Shown: positions 17,103 through 26,693 of the stretch, in pieces
Position numbering within the stretch: the stretch's first letter is position 1
Layout: the number at the start of each line of letters is the position of its first letter
Assembly: GCF_014042345.1 (NCBI RefSeq)
Contig: NZ_JACEZT010000002.1
Location: forward strand, 367,346 to 431,345
Source of the DNA: Rugamonas brunnea
GTDB taxonomy: Bacteria; Pseudomonadota; Gammaproteobacteria; Burkholderiales; Burkholderiaceae_D
Length of the DNA: 64,000 nucleotides
Direction of reading: 5' to 3'
Program-made: the position numbers and the translations under genes
Notes under the pieces: model-generated
The model's database searches: none
Told to the model about the DNA's origin: nothing
The model's input: only the letters and a program-made list of their open reading frames with translations

Positions 17103-18199
17103 ATGCTGTGACGACGAACGCCCGCGCGGGCGCGGCCATGCCCTCGCTGGCCGGGCTGGAATTGCTGGCCTCGGCCGTGGTGCTGGTCGATGGCGCCGGC
17201 CAGATCGCCTACGCCAACGCGGCCGCCGAGAACCTGCTGGAGAGCTCGCTCAAGGCGCTGTCGCGCCAGAAGCTCAGCGCCCAGTTCCTCAACCCCGAGG
17301 AGCTCGAACACATCTGCGCCCAGGCGCGCCAGCACAAGTTCGCCGACCTGCGCCAGGACCTGACGCTGGAGCGGGCCGGACGCGATCCGCTGCACGTGCA
17401 CAGCATCGTGTCGGCGCTGGAGGAACCGCGCGACCACATCCTGATCGAGCTGCGCGAACACTTGCAGCATCTGAAGCTGGACCGCGAGGAGCGCATGCTG
17501 GACCAGAGCCAGGTCAACAAGGAGCTGATCCGCAACCTGGCGCACGAGATCAAGAATCCGCTGGGCGGCATCCGCGGCGCGGCGCAGCTGCTGGAGATGG
17601 AATTGCCGCCGCTGCACCTGGGCCAGTTGCGCGAGTACACCCAGGTCATCATCAAGGAAGCGGACCGCCTGCAAACGCTGGTGGACCGCCTGCTGGCGCC
17701 GCACCGCCGGCCGCACATCGTGGGCGACGTCAACATCCACGAAGTGTGCGAGCGCGTGCGCAGCCTGATCCTGGCCGAGTTCCCGACCGGGTTGGCGATC
17801 CGGCGCGACTACGACGCCTCGATCCCCGAGTTCCGGGGCGACAAGGAACAGCTGATCCAGACCGTGCTCAACATCGCCCACAACGCGGCCCAGGCCCTGT
17901 CGGCCCGCATCGAGGCGGGCGACGCGGAGCTGATTTTCAAGACCCGGGTGGCGCGCCAGGTGACGCTGGCCAAGGTCCGCTACGGGCTGGCATTAGATTT
18001 GCATATCATCGACAATGGACCGGGCATCGCGCCCCAGATCCGCGACCGCATCTTCTATCCGCTCGTGTCGGGCCGGGAGGGCGGCAGTGGTTTGGGGCTG
18101 ACCTTGGCGCAAACCTTCGTGCAGCAGCACCTGGGTGTGATCGAGTGCGAAAGCCGGCCTGGATACACGGATTTCCGCATCCTGCTGCCGCTGCCATAA
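17099..18199 (+). CDS. ntrB: Nitrogen regulation sensor kinase/phosphatase NtrB
   Basis: A 366-residue cytoplasmic histidine kinase that phosphorylates NtrC under nitrogen limitation and dephosphorylates it when bound by PII. A PAS domain covers about residues 15-120; the H-box LAHEIKNPLGGIRGAAQLLE has the phospho-accepting H149; the N-box is NIAHNAAQAL, and the G1/G2 boxes appear as DNGPGIAPQIRDRIFYPLVS and GGSGLGLTLAQ. There are no membrane segments, as expected for NtrB. It overlaps the upstream DUF4124 gene by ATGA and is followed 68 bp later by ntrC. Confidence 0.97.
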   Translation: MNAVTTNARAGAAMPSLAGLELLASAVVLVDGAGQIAYANAAAENLLESSLKALSRQKLSAQFLNPEELEHICAQARQHKFADLRQDLTLERAGRDPLHVHSIVSALEEPRDHILIELREHLQHLKLDREERMLDQSQVNKELIRNLAHEIKNPLGGIRGAAQLLEMELPPLHLGQLREYTQVIIKEADRLQTLVDRLLAPHRRPHIVGDVNIHEVCERVRSLILAEFPTGLAIRRDYDASIPEFRGDKEQLIQTVLNIAHNAAQALSARIEAGDAELIFKTRVARQVTLAKVRYGLALDLHIIDNGPGIAPQIRDRIFYPLVSGREGGSGLGLTLAQTFVQQHLGVIECESRPGYTDFRILLPLP

Positions 18200-18267
18200 G
18201 CGGCGTGCGAGCCGGTGCGTTTCCGGGGTCCCTTGATAGCCGATCCAACGCGGGAACCACATAACAC

Positions 18268-19773
<1,506 letters not shown>

Positions 19774-19811
19774 GGCCCGTCGCGCTCGCGGCAGCCCGCG
19801 CATTTGCAGTA

Positions 19812-19844
19812 AGCTCTTGGCTTGATTGCCAGGAGCTTTTTTTT
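19812..19844 (+). terminator. Intrinsic terminator after ntrC
   Basis: AGCTCTTGGC pairs with GCCAGGAGCT (one G-U pair) around TTGATT, followed by eight Ts. It lies directly against the corA start; its 3' arm contains AGGAG, which also looks like a ribosome binding site. Confidence 0.85.
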
Positions 19845-19865
19845 ATGGATTCGTATGCTGATTAA
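19845..19865 (+). other. Six-codon ORF overlapping the corA start
   Basis: ATGGATTCGTATGCTGATTAA (21 bases) encodes MDSYAD and has the best-placed ribosome site here (AGGAG, 9 bases upstream, inside the terminator arm). It overlaps the corA ATG at 19855 in another frame. It may be chance or a translational-coupling leader. Confidence 0.3.
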
Positions 19866-20820
19866 TTGCGTGGTGTACCAGGATGGCCAGAAGCTGGCCG
19901 ACATTCCCGTCGAGGATATCAGCGAGTATGTGTCACGGCCCGAGTGCTTCGTGTGGGTGGCGCTGCGCGATGCCGACGCGGCCGAGCTGTCCGTCATGCA
20001 GGAGGAATTCGGCCTGCACGAGCTGGCCGTGGAGGATGCGCGGCGCGGCAACCAGCGCCCCAAGATCGAGGAGTACGGCGACTCGCTGTTCGTGGTGGCC
20101 AAGATGGTGGAGTTCGAGCGCGATCAGTTGACGGTGGGGGAGGTGGACGTGTTCGTCGGCCCCAACTATGTGCTGTCGAACCGCAGCAACAGCAGCCACG
20201 GTTTCCTCGGCGTGCGCGCGCGCGCCGAGCGCGAGCCGCATCTGCTGCGCCAGGGCCCGGCCTTCGTGCTGTACGCCTTGCTCGACGCCGTGGTCGACCG
20301 CTACTTCCCCGTGGCCGATGCGCTGGAAGTGGAACTGGAGGAGATCGAGGAACGCATCTTCCTGCACGGCTCGCAGCGCGACAACATCGAACGGCTGTAT
20401 GAACTCAAGCGCAAGGTGATGGCCGTGCGCCACGCCGTCATGCCGCTGATGGAGGCGACCGGCAAACTGCACGGCGGCCGCGTGCCGGCCATGTGCCTGG
20501 ACACCCAGGAATACTTCCGCGACGTGCACGACCACCTGCACCGCATCAGCGCCACGCTCGACAACGTGCGCGACACCATCAGCACGGCGATCCAGGTCAA
20601 CCTGTCGATGGTGGCCATCGAGGAGGGCGAAGTGAATAAGCGGCTGGCCGCGTGGGCCGCCATCTTCGCCATCTGCACCGCCTTCGCCGGCATCTGGGGC
20701 ATGAACTTCAAGGTCATGCCGGAGCTGGAATGGAAGTATGGCTATCCGGCCGCCGTCGCCATCATGGTGTCGGTGTGCCTGTACCTGTACCGGCGCTTCA
20801 AGCGCGCCGGCTGGCTGTAG
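19855..20820 (+). CDS. corA: Magnesium/cobalt transporter CorA
   Basis: A 321-residue CorA family pentameric Mg2+ channel of the inner membrane. The long acidic/helical cytoplasmic domain includes ELAVEDARRGNQRPKIEEYGDSLF; the first membrane helix is followed by the signature GMNF (FAGIWGMNFKVMPEL) and a second helix (AAVAIMVSVCLYLYRRF), ending with basic residues. Start MLINCVVY is the family N-terminus; the apparent ribosome site sits inside the ntrC terminator arm, and a six-codon ORF overlaps this start. The transcript start of corA is therefore unclear. Confidence 0.93.
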   Translation: MLINCVVYQDGQKLADIPVEDISEYVSRPECFVWVALRDADAAELSVMQEEFGLHELAVEDARRGNQRPKIEEYGDSLFVVAKMVEFERDQLTVGEVDVFVGPNYVLSNRSNSSHGFLGVRARAEREPHLLRQGPAFVLYALLDAVVDRYFPVADALEVELEEIEERIFLHGSQRDNIERLYELKRKVMAVRHAVMPLMEATGKLHGGRVPAMCLDTQEYFRDVHDHLHRISATLDNVRDTISTAIQVNLSMVAIEEGEVNKRLAAWAAIFAICTAFAGIWGMNFKVMPELEWKYGYPAAVAIMVSVCLYLYRRFKRAGWL

Positions 20821-20848
20821 CCGCGTTCCGGCGTTCCCGCGTTCCGGC

Positions 20849-22492
20849 TCAGGCGGCCGGCTGTTCGGCCGCCATCGACAGGGCCACGGCTTCGGCCACC
20901 TTGATGCCGTCCACGCCGGCCGACAGGATGCCGCCCGCGTAGCCGGCTCCTTCGCCGGCCGGGAACAGGCCGCGCGTGTTCAGGCTTTGCAGCGTGTCGT
21001 CGCGGCGCTTGATGCGCACCGGCGACGAGGTGCGCGTCTCCAGTCCGGTCAGCACGGCGTCGTGCTTGAAGTAGCCCTTGATCTGCTTGTCGAACGCGGG
21101 GAACGCTTCGCGCAGGGCCGTGACGGCGAATTCGGGCAGGATGGTGGCCAGGTCGGTCAGGTGCACGCCCGGCTTGTAGGATGGGATCACGCTGCCGAAT
21201 TCGGTCGAGGCGCGGCCGGCCACGAAGTCGCCCATCAACTGGCCCGGCGCGTTATAGGTGCCGCCGCCCAGCTCGAACGCCTTTTCCTCCAGCCGACGCT
21301 GGAATTCCACCCCGGCCAGCGGGTGGCCCGGATAATCAGTTTCGGGCGAGATGTTGACCACGATGGCGCTGTTGGCGTTGCGCTCATTGCGCGAATACTG
21401 GCTCATGCCGTTGGTGACCACGCGGCCCGGTTCCGACGCGGCCGCCACCACGGTGCCGCCCGGGCACATGCAGAAGCTGTACACGGCGCGGCCGTTGGAG
21501 GCGTGGTACACCAGCTTGTAGTCGGCCGCGCCCAGGATGGGGTGGCCGGCGTTGGGGCCGAAGCGGCACTGGTCGATCAGCGATTGCGGGTGCTCGACCC
21601 GGAAGCCGATCGAGAACGGCTTGGCCTCGATGTACACGCCGCGGTCGTACAGCATCTGGAAGGTGTCGCGCGCGCTGTGGCCGATGGCCAGCACCACGTG
21701 GCGGGTGGCGATCTTGTCGCCGTTTTCCAGCGTCACGCCGCGCACCTGGCCGCCCTCGGGCGTCTGCTCGATGTCGATGTCGACCACCTTGCTCTCGAAG
21801 CGGTACTCGCCGCCCAGCGCCTCGACGGTGGCGCGCATCTGTTCCACCATCTTGACCAGGCGGAAGGTGCCGATGTGCGGCTTGCTCACGTACAGGATTT
21901 CCTCGGGCGCGCCGGCCTTGACGAACTCCGTCAGCACCTTGCGGCCGTAGTGCTTGGGGTCCTTGATCTGGCTGTACAGCTTGCCGTCTGAGAAGGTGCC
22001 GGCGCCGCCTTCGCCGAACTGCACGTTCGATTCAGGGTTCAGCTTGCGCTTGCGCCAGAAGCCGAAGGTGTCCACGGTCCGGTCGCGCACCTGCTTGCCC
22101 CGTTCGAGGATGATGGGGCGCAGGCCCATCTGGGCCAGGATCAGGGCCGCGAACAGGCCGCACGGGCCGGTGCCGATCACCACCGGGCGCTCGTTGCGGT
22201 CGTGGCCGGCCAGTTGCTGCGCGTCGGCCACGAATTTGTAGGCCGTGTCGGGCGCGGGCATCAGGTGGATGTCGTGCTTGAGGCGGGCCAGCACGGCCGC
22301 CTCGTTGGCCACGTCCACGTCGATCGAATAGATGAGGACGATGGCCGCTTTTTTGCGCGCATCGTAGCTGCGTTTGAAGACCGTGTAGCCGCGCAGGTCG
22401 GCGGCGGGGATGCCCAGCCGGGCCAGGATGGCGGCCGGCAGTTCCGGCTCGGTGTGGTTCAGCGGGAGTTTGACTTCATTGATTCGCAGCAT
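20849..22492 (-). CDS. FAD-dependent dehydrogenase, COG2509 type
   Basis: A 547-residue uncharacterised flavoprotein. After an N-terminal domain (MLRINEVKLPLNH..., with RSYDARKK near residue 48) comes the FAD-binding GTGPCGLFAALILAQMGLRPIILERG near residues 108-134, then SNVQFGEGGAGTFSDGKLYSQIKD, VVLAIGHSARDTFQMLYDRG, and a C-terminal GLFPAGEGAGYAGGILSAGVDG dinucleotide-site motif. These are diagnostic for the COG2509 family, whose substrate is unknown. The start at 22492 was chosen from the conserved MLRIN; upstream in-frame codons are not conserved in type. Convergent with corA. Confidence 0.9.
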   Translation of the reverse strand: MLRINEVKLPLNHTEPELPAAILARLGIPAADLRGYTVFKRSYDARKKAAIVLIYSIDVDVANEAAVLARLKHDIHLMPAPDTAYKFVADAQQLAGHDRNERPVVIGTGPCGLFAALILAQMGLRPIILERGKQVRDRTVDTFGFWRKRKLNPESNVQFGEGGAGTFSDGKLYSQIKDPKHYGRKVLTEFVKAGAPEEILYVSKPHIGTFRLVKMVEQMRATVEALGGEYRFESKVVDIDIEQTPEGGQVRGVTLENGDKIATRHVVLAIGHSARDTFQMLYDRGVYIEAKPFSIGFRVEHPQSLIDQCRFGPNAGHPILGAADYKLVYHASNGRAVYSFCMCPGGTVVAAASEPGRVVTNGMSQYSRNERNANSAIVVNISPETDYPGHPLAGVEFQRRLEEKAFELGGGTYNAPGQLMGDFVAGRASTEFGSVIPSYKPGVHLTDLATILPEFAVTALREAFPAFDKQIKGYFKHDAVLTGLETRTSSPVRIKRRDDTLQSLNTRGLFPAGEGAGYAGGILSAGVDGIKVAEAVALSMAAEQPAA

Positions 22493-22856
22493 GATGTTTT
22501 CGTTCTGTGGTTCCAGGGCTCCGTAGCTAGCGGAGAGCGGGGCGGCGCCGGGGCGCGCGACAACCCGCCATTTTACCGTACCGGGATCAGGCTGGTTCGT
22601 TTCGCGGGAAATTTGCTTGTCAAGCGCCGCGCGCGATTTATTGTCCGATGTGTTGTATTTCAGGCGAAATTGCCAAAAAATCCTCATTGCCTACAGCGCT
22701 ATGTATCTTAATGTATCTTAATGTTGCTACAATCAAAATCTTGTTGGTAGGAACAATGTTCATTTCTACTAACAAACGGACAGGACCGCTGCGGCGGTTT
22801 TTTTATTGGTGCAGGCGGCCACGAACCGCTGGTCACCACGTTGAGGGAGTCTTTGA
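22493..22856. other. Intergenic region between COG2509 gene and TonB receptor
   Basis: A 364-bp divergent gap, AT-rich from about 22640. It contains a tandem direct repeat ATGTATCTTA (22701-22710 and 22711-22720), an inverted repeat TTGTTGGTAG/CTACTAACAA (22741-22750, 22766-22775, one mismatch), and a short GC hairpin ACCGC/GCGGT followed by seven Ts (22785-22804). No Fur-like box is seen. Confidence 0.6.
22785..22804 (+). terminator. Possible leader terminator upstream of TonB receptor
   Basis: A 5-bp stem ACCGC/GCGGT with loop TGCG and a seven-T run, located 52 bp before the receptor ATG. It could be the end of a short RNA or an attenuator; the stem is weak. Confidence 0.4.
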
Positions 22857-25676
22857 ATGCAGAAGAAAGTTATTGTCCAGGCCATCGCGCTGCTTGGCTG
22901 CGTGGGCTGGAGCCAGGCGGCGTTTGCCGCCGACGAGGCGAACGTCGAGCGCGTCGTCATTACCGGTTCCAACCTGAAGCGTACCGCGACGGAGAACCCG
23001 TCCGTGGTGCAGGTGCTGACCAAGAAGGACATCGAGCACACGGGCGCCGTGTCGGTGGCCGACCTGATCGCCAAGGTGCCGGCGCTCGGTTCCAACAACC
23101 AGGTTGATGCGCGCGACGGCGGCTTCTCCAAGGGCCTGGCCACGGCCTCGTTGCGCGGCCTCGGTTCCGCCTCGACCCTGATCCTGATCAACGGCCGCCG
23201 CATGTCGCCGGCCGCCTACGCCGACCCGAACGCGGGCCAATCGACCCAGTACGACCTGAACTCCATCCCGCTGTCGGCGCTGGAGCGGGTCGAGATCCTG
23301 AAGGATGGCGCGTCGGCCGTGTACGGTTCGGACGCTATCGGCGGCGTGATCAACTTCATCACCAAGAGCAACTACAAGGGTGGCGAGCTGACCCTGCAGG
23401 CCAGCCGCAACCAGGATAACGCCTTCGGCCGCTCGGGCCTGAACGGCGTGGTCGGCTTCGGCGACCTGGAAGAGAACCACTACAACGCCTTCGTCGCGTT
23501 CGACGTGTCGCAGCGCGACCGCACCCTGCTCAAGGACGCCAAGTCGTCGCAGGTGGAACAGAGCCGCATCATGGACGGCCGCCTGAGCAGCTTCTACAGC
23601 GGCATCAGCGGCTACCCCGTGTTCTACAAGGAATCCAAGCTCGGCAGCGGCAGCTTCAACAAGTATGTGAGCGCCGACCTGGGTTGCAACCCGGCCGACA
23701 TCCGCACCGGTTCCACGGCCCTGGTACCGATGCGTTCCAACGATCCGCTGATCGGCAACAAGTTCTGCAACTACGATGGCTGGCAGTACGAGGATGCGGA
23801 AGGCAAGAACCGCAGCGGCAACCTGCTGGCGCGCGCCGAGTTCAAGCTGGGCGCCGACCTGAAGGCGTTCACGGAAGCGGCCTACAGCCAGTCCGAACTG
23901 TTCTACGACGGCGTGTCGCGCTCGATGACCGGCCGCAGCCTCACCACCGTGTTCCCGAAAGACGGTGCCGGCACCCCGTTCCGCCCGGTGCTGGGCGTGG
24001 ACCATCCGGACAACCCGACCCGCGGCACGGCCAATCCGGTGCCGGTGGCCGTGGCCTACCGCTTCGTCAACGCCCCTGGCGGCAGCTCGAACGAGAACAA
24101 GGCCACCCGCCTGCTGGCCGGCCTGCAGGGCACGAACTACGGCTGGGATTGGGATAGCGCGCTGCTGTACAACGAATCCAAGCGCCACCAGCTGTCGAAC
24201 GGCTTCCTGTACCTGCCCATCGTGCAGACCCTGATGACGCAGAATGTGCCGCTGGCCACCATCGCCAGCACCCCGGGCGTGACGCGCAACGTCACCCTGG
24301 ACGGCAAGTCCAGCATCACCCAGTGGGACCTGAAGGGCTCGACCGAGTTCGGCCAGCTGCCGGGCGGCGCACTGGGCCTGGCCGTGGGCACCGAAGTGAA
24401 GCAGGAAAAGATGAACATCGTGCCCGATCCGCTGACCGTGGACGGCAAGATCATCGGCCTGGTCAACACCTACTCGGACGCCAAGCGCAACGTGCGTTCG
24501 GCCTTCGTCGAACTGCGCACGCCGTTCTTCAAGTCGTTCGAGATGGACTTCGCCGGCCGCTACGACAAGTACGATGGCTTCAAGTCGCACTTCACGCCGA
24601 AAGTGGGCGCGAAATGGGACGTGACCCCGACCTTCGCGCTGCGCAGCACCTACTCGGAAGGCTTCCGCGCGCCATCGCTGACGCAGATGGTCAACGGCGG
24701 CACCCAGTACTTCGTCAACAACTTCGAAGACAAGCTGCGCTGCAACAAGCCCGGTTCGGATTCGACCGACTGCGCCAAGAGCCTGTCGGGCATCGCGGCC
24801 GCCAACAAGGAACTGGAACCGGAAACCGCGCGCAGCTTCACGGCTGGCCTGATCTTCTCGCCCACCAGCAGCATCGACATCCTGGTCGACTACTACACGA
24901 TCCGCAAGGACAAGGAAGTGGACCTGTTGCCGAACACGGCCGTGGTGGACAATCCGAAGTACGCCGACCTGGTCAAGCGTGACCAGAATCCTGGCACCTG
25001 GCTGGTAGACGCCAACGGCAAGCCGATCCCGAACACGGGTCCGCTGATCTCGATCGCCACCCCGTACGTGAACGCCGGCGGCACCCGCACCAGCGGCGTG
25101 GACCTGGAACTGGACGTGCGCAATTCGCTGGGCGACCTGGGCAAGCTGTCGTCGCGCCTGAACTACACCTATGTGTTCGACTACAAGAAGGCCGCCGTGG
25201 TGGGCGATCCGATGTTCGACCTGGTGGGCACCAACGGCGCCATCAGCAACGACACCACCAGCGTGGGCGAACTGCCGCGCGTGCGCGCCACCCTGTCGAC
25301 CACCTGGAGCTACCAGGCGCACAACCTGACGGCCAACGTGAATTATGTGTCCTCGCTGTCGATGATGGCGCGCTACAGCACCCAGGACGACGGCACGGTC
25401 GGTCCTTACGAGCAGCCGTTCTGCCAGTATGGCCGCCCCGGCGTGAACCCGCAGTACACCAAGTTCTACCCGGACTGCGAAGTGCACAGCTGGACCACGG
25501 TGGACCTGGCGTACGCCTATTCGGGCTTCAAGAACACGGTGCTGAGCTTCAACGTGGCCAACCTGTTCGACTCGAAGGCGCCGTATGACCCGAGCTATGC
25601 AACGGCCGGCTACAACACGGCGCTGCACAATGCCCGTGGCCGTTACTTCACCGTGAAGGCCAACTACAAGTTCTGA
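22857..25676 (+). CDS. TonB-dependent receptor (divergent member)
   Basis: A 939-residue outer-membrane receptor: signal peptide 1-24 (ending AAFA), then a TonB-box-like VERVVITGSNLKR, plug domain with DLIAKVPALGSNNQ, SLRGLGSASTLILINGRRM and ERVEILKDGASAVYGSDAIGGVINFI, followed by the beta barrel ending in the aromatic residue of VKANYKF. It uses energy from TonB-ExbBD to import a bound substrate; the substrate cannot be deduced. Unlike the other four receptors here it lacks the SRSLRLM signal-peptide motif. There are no linked TonB, ExbBD, SusD or catabolic genes. Ribosome site GAGGGAG precedes ATG 22857. Confidence 0.93.
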   Translation: MQKKVIVQAIALLGCVGWSQAAFAADEANVERVVITGSNLKRTATENPSVVQVLTKKDIEHTGAVSVADLIAKVPALGSNNQVDARDGGFSKGLATASLRGLGSASTLILINGRRMSPAAYADPNAGQSTQYDLNSIPLSALERVEILKDGASAVYGSDAIGGVINFITKSNYKGGELTLQASRNQDNAFGRSGLNGVVGFGDLEENHYNAFVAFDVSQRDRTLLKDAKSSQVEQSRIMDGRLSSFYSGISGYPVFYKESKLGSGSFNKYVSADLGCNPADIRTGSTALVPMRSNDPLIGNKFCNYDGWQYEDAEGKNRSGNLLARAEFKLGADLKAFTEAAYSQSELFYDGVSRSMTGRSLTTVFPKDGAGTPFRPVLGVDHPDNPTRGTANPVPVAVAYRFVNAPGGSSNENKATRLLAGLQGTNYGWDWDSALLYNESKRHQLSNGFLYLPIVQTLMTQNVPLATIASTPGVTRNVTLDGKSSITQWDLKGSTEFGQLPGGALGLAVGTEVKQEKMNIVPDPLTVDGKIIGLVNTYSDAKRNVRSAFVELRTPFFKSFEMDFAGRYDKYDGFKSHFTPKVGAKWDVTPTFALRSTYSEGFRAPSLTQMVNGGTQYFVNNFEDKLRCNKPGSDSTDCAKSLSGIAAANKELEPETARSFTAGLIFSPTSSIDILVDYYTIRKDKEVDLLPNTAVVDNPKYADLVKRDQNPGTWLVDANGKPIPNTGPLISIATPYVNAGGTRTSGVDLELDVRNSLGDLGKLSSRLNYTYVFDYKKAAVVGDPMFDLVGTNGAISNDTTSVGELPRVRATLSTTWSYQAHNLTANVNYVSSLSMMARYSTQDDGTVGPYEQPFCQYGRPGVNPQYTKFYPDCEVHSWTTVDLAYAYSGFKNTVLSFNVANLFDSKAPYDPSYATAGYNTALHNARGRYFTVKANYKF

Positions 25677-25702
25677 TGACCGCCCGGTCCTGAACCTGCG
25701 AC

Positions 25703-25737
25703 AACGCCGCCGCGCGCAAGCCCGGCGGCGTTTTTTT
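25703..25737 (+). terminator. Intrinsic terminator after TonB receptor
   Basis: AACGCCGCCG pairs with CGGCGGCGTT around a 10-nt loop, followed by a seven-T run. Confidence 0.92.
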
Positions 25738-25757
25738 ATGTGCTGACCTGCCTGTGC

Positions 25758-26483
25758 TTACATGCCGCCCCAGATGGCGTTCAGCGTGGCCAGCGCCGTC
25801 AGGCCGGCCGTCTCCGTGCGCAGGATGCGTGGCCCCATGCCCAGCGCCAATGCGCCGTGGGCCAGCGCGGCCTGTTCCTCGGCCTCGCTCAAGCCGCCTT
25901 CCGGGCCGATCACCAGCGTGAGCGGCTGCGGCGCCTGGTGGCGGGCCCAGTCCGCCAGCGACTGGTCCGCGCGCGGCGACAGGATCACGCGCCGGTGCAG
26001 GTCGTGCTGGGTGATCCACTGGCGGTAGTCCTGCAGCGCGCCCAGCTGGGCCAGCCGGTTGCGCCCGCTCTGCTCGGACGCGGCCACGATGATGCCCTGC
26101 CAATGGGCCAGCTTCTTTTCGGCCCGCTCGGCCGCCAGCCGCACCACGCAGCGCTGGGCCGCCAGCGGCACGATGGCGGCCGCGCCCAGTTCCACCGCCT
26201 TTTCCACGATCCAGTCCATCTTGCTGCCCTCGGGCAGGGCCTGGGCCAGCGTGACGGCATAGGGCAGCTCTGCCTCGCGCGCCGTGTGCGCCTTGACCGT
26301 GGCCGTCACGCTGCGCTTGGCGATGTGGCCCAGGCTGGCGCTGTATTCGCCGCCGTCGCCATTGAACAGGGTGACCAGCTCGCCCGGCGCCAGCCGCAGC
26401 ACCTGGATGTGGTGCGCCACGGTGTCGGGCAAGGTGACGTCCAGGCCGATGGCGAGGGGCTGGGGGCAGTAAAAACGGGGCAT
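25758..26483 (-). CDS. rsmE: 16S rRNA (uracil(1498)-N3)-methyltransferase RsmE
   Basis: A 241-residue SPOUT methyltransferase that methylates N3 of U1498 in 16S rRNA using S-adenosylmethionine. An N-terminal PUA-like RNA-binding domain (MPRFYCPQ...HHIQVLRLAPGE) is followed by the trefoil-knot domain: AVELGAAAIVPL, the SAM-site loops VIGPEGGLSEAE (about residues 188-199) and LGPRILRTETA-like MGPRILRTETA (about 218-228). Normal length. It is alone between two TonB-dependent receptor genes. Confidence 0.96.
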   Translation of the reverse strand: MPRFYCPQPLAIGLDVTLPDTVAHHIQVLRLAPGELVTLFNGDGGEYSASLGHIAKRSVTATVKAHTAREAELPYAVTLAQALPEGSKMDWIVEKAVELGAAAIVPLAAQRCVVRLAAERAEKKLAHWQGIIVAASEQSGRNRLAQLGALQDYRQWITQHDLHRRVILSPRADQSLADWARHQAPQPLTLVIGPEGGLSEAEEQAALAHGALALGMGPRILRTETAGLTALATLNAIWGGM

Positions 26484-26622
26484 GGCGCTTCCTGAGGTGG
26501 ATGGGTAACGATGAGCACGGCTTCAGGGCCGCTGGCAGGATGGTAATGGCGCGCGCCGCGGATGGGAAGCGCTTTCGGCCGCCGGGGACGGGGCGGCTGG
26601 CGGCCGGGCGGGGCGGGGACAT

Positions 26623-26652
26623 AAAAAAAGCCCGTCGGCAGGCCGGCGGGCT
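26623..26652 (-). terminator. Intrinsic terminator of the minus-strand TonB receptor
   Basis: On the minus strand AGCCCGCCGGC pairs with GCCGACGGGCT, followed by seven Ts (one G-U pair), just past the receptor stop at 26694. Confidence 0.88.
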
Positions 26653-26693
26653 GGGTATCGCCGGGCCGGTGGCGGCCCGGGCGCGGGGTCAGC

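Noticed and set aside
22640..22856. Fur box upstream of the TonB receptor
   Set aside because: No GATAATGATAATC-like sequence; the repeats present are of a different type. The same negative result holds for the other receptor upstream regions.
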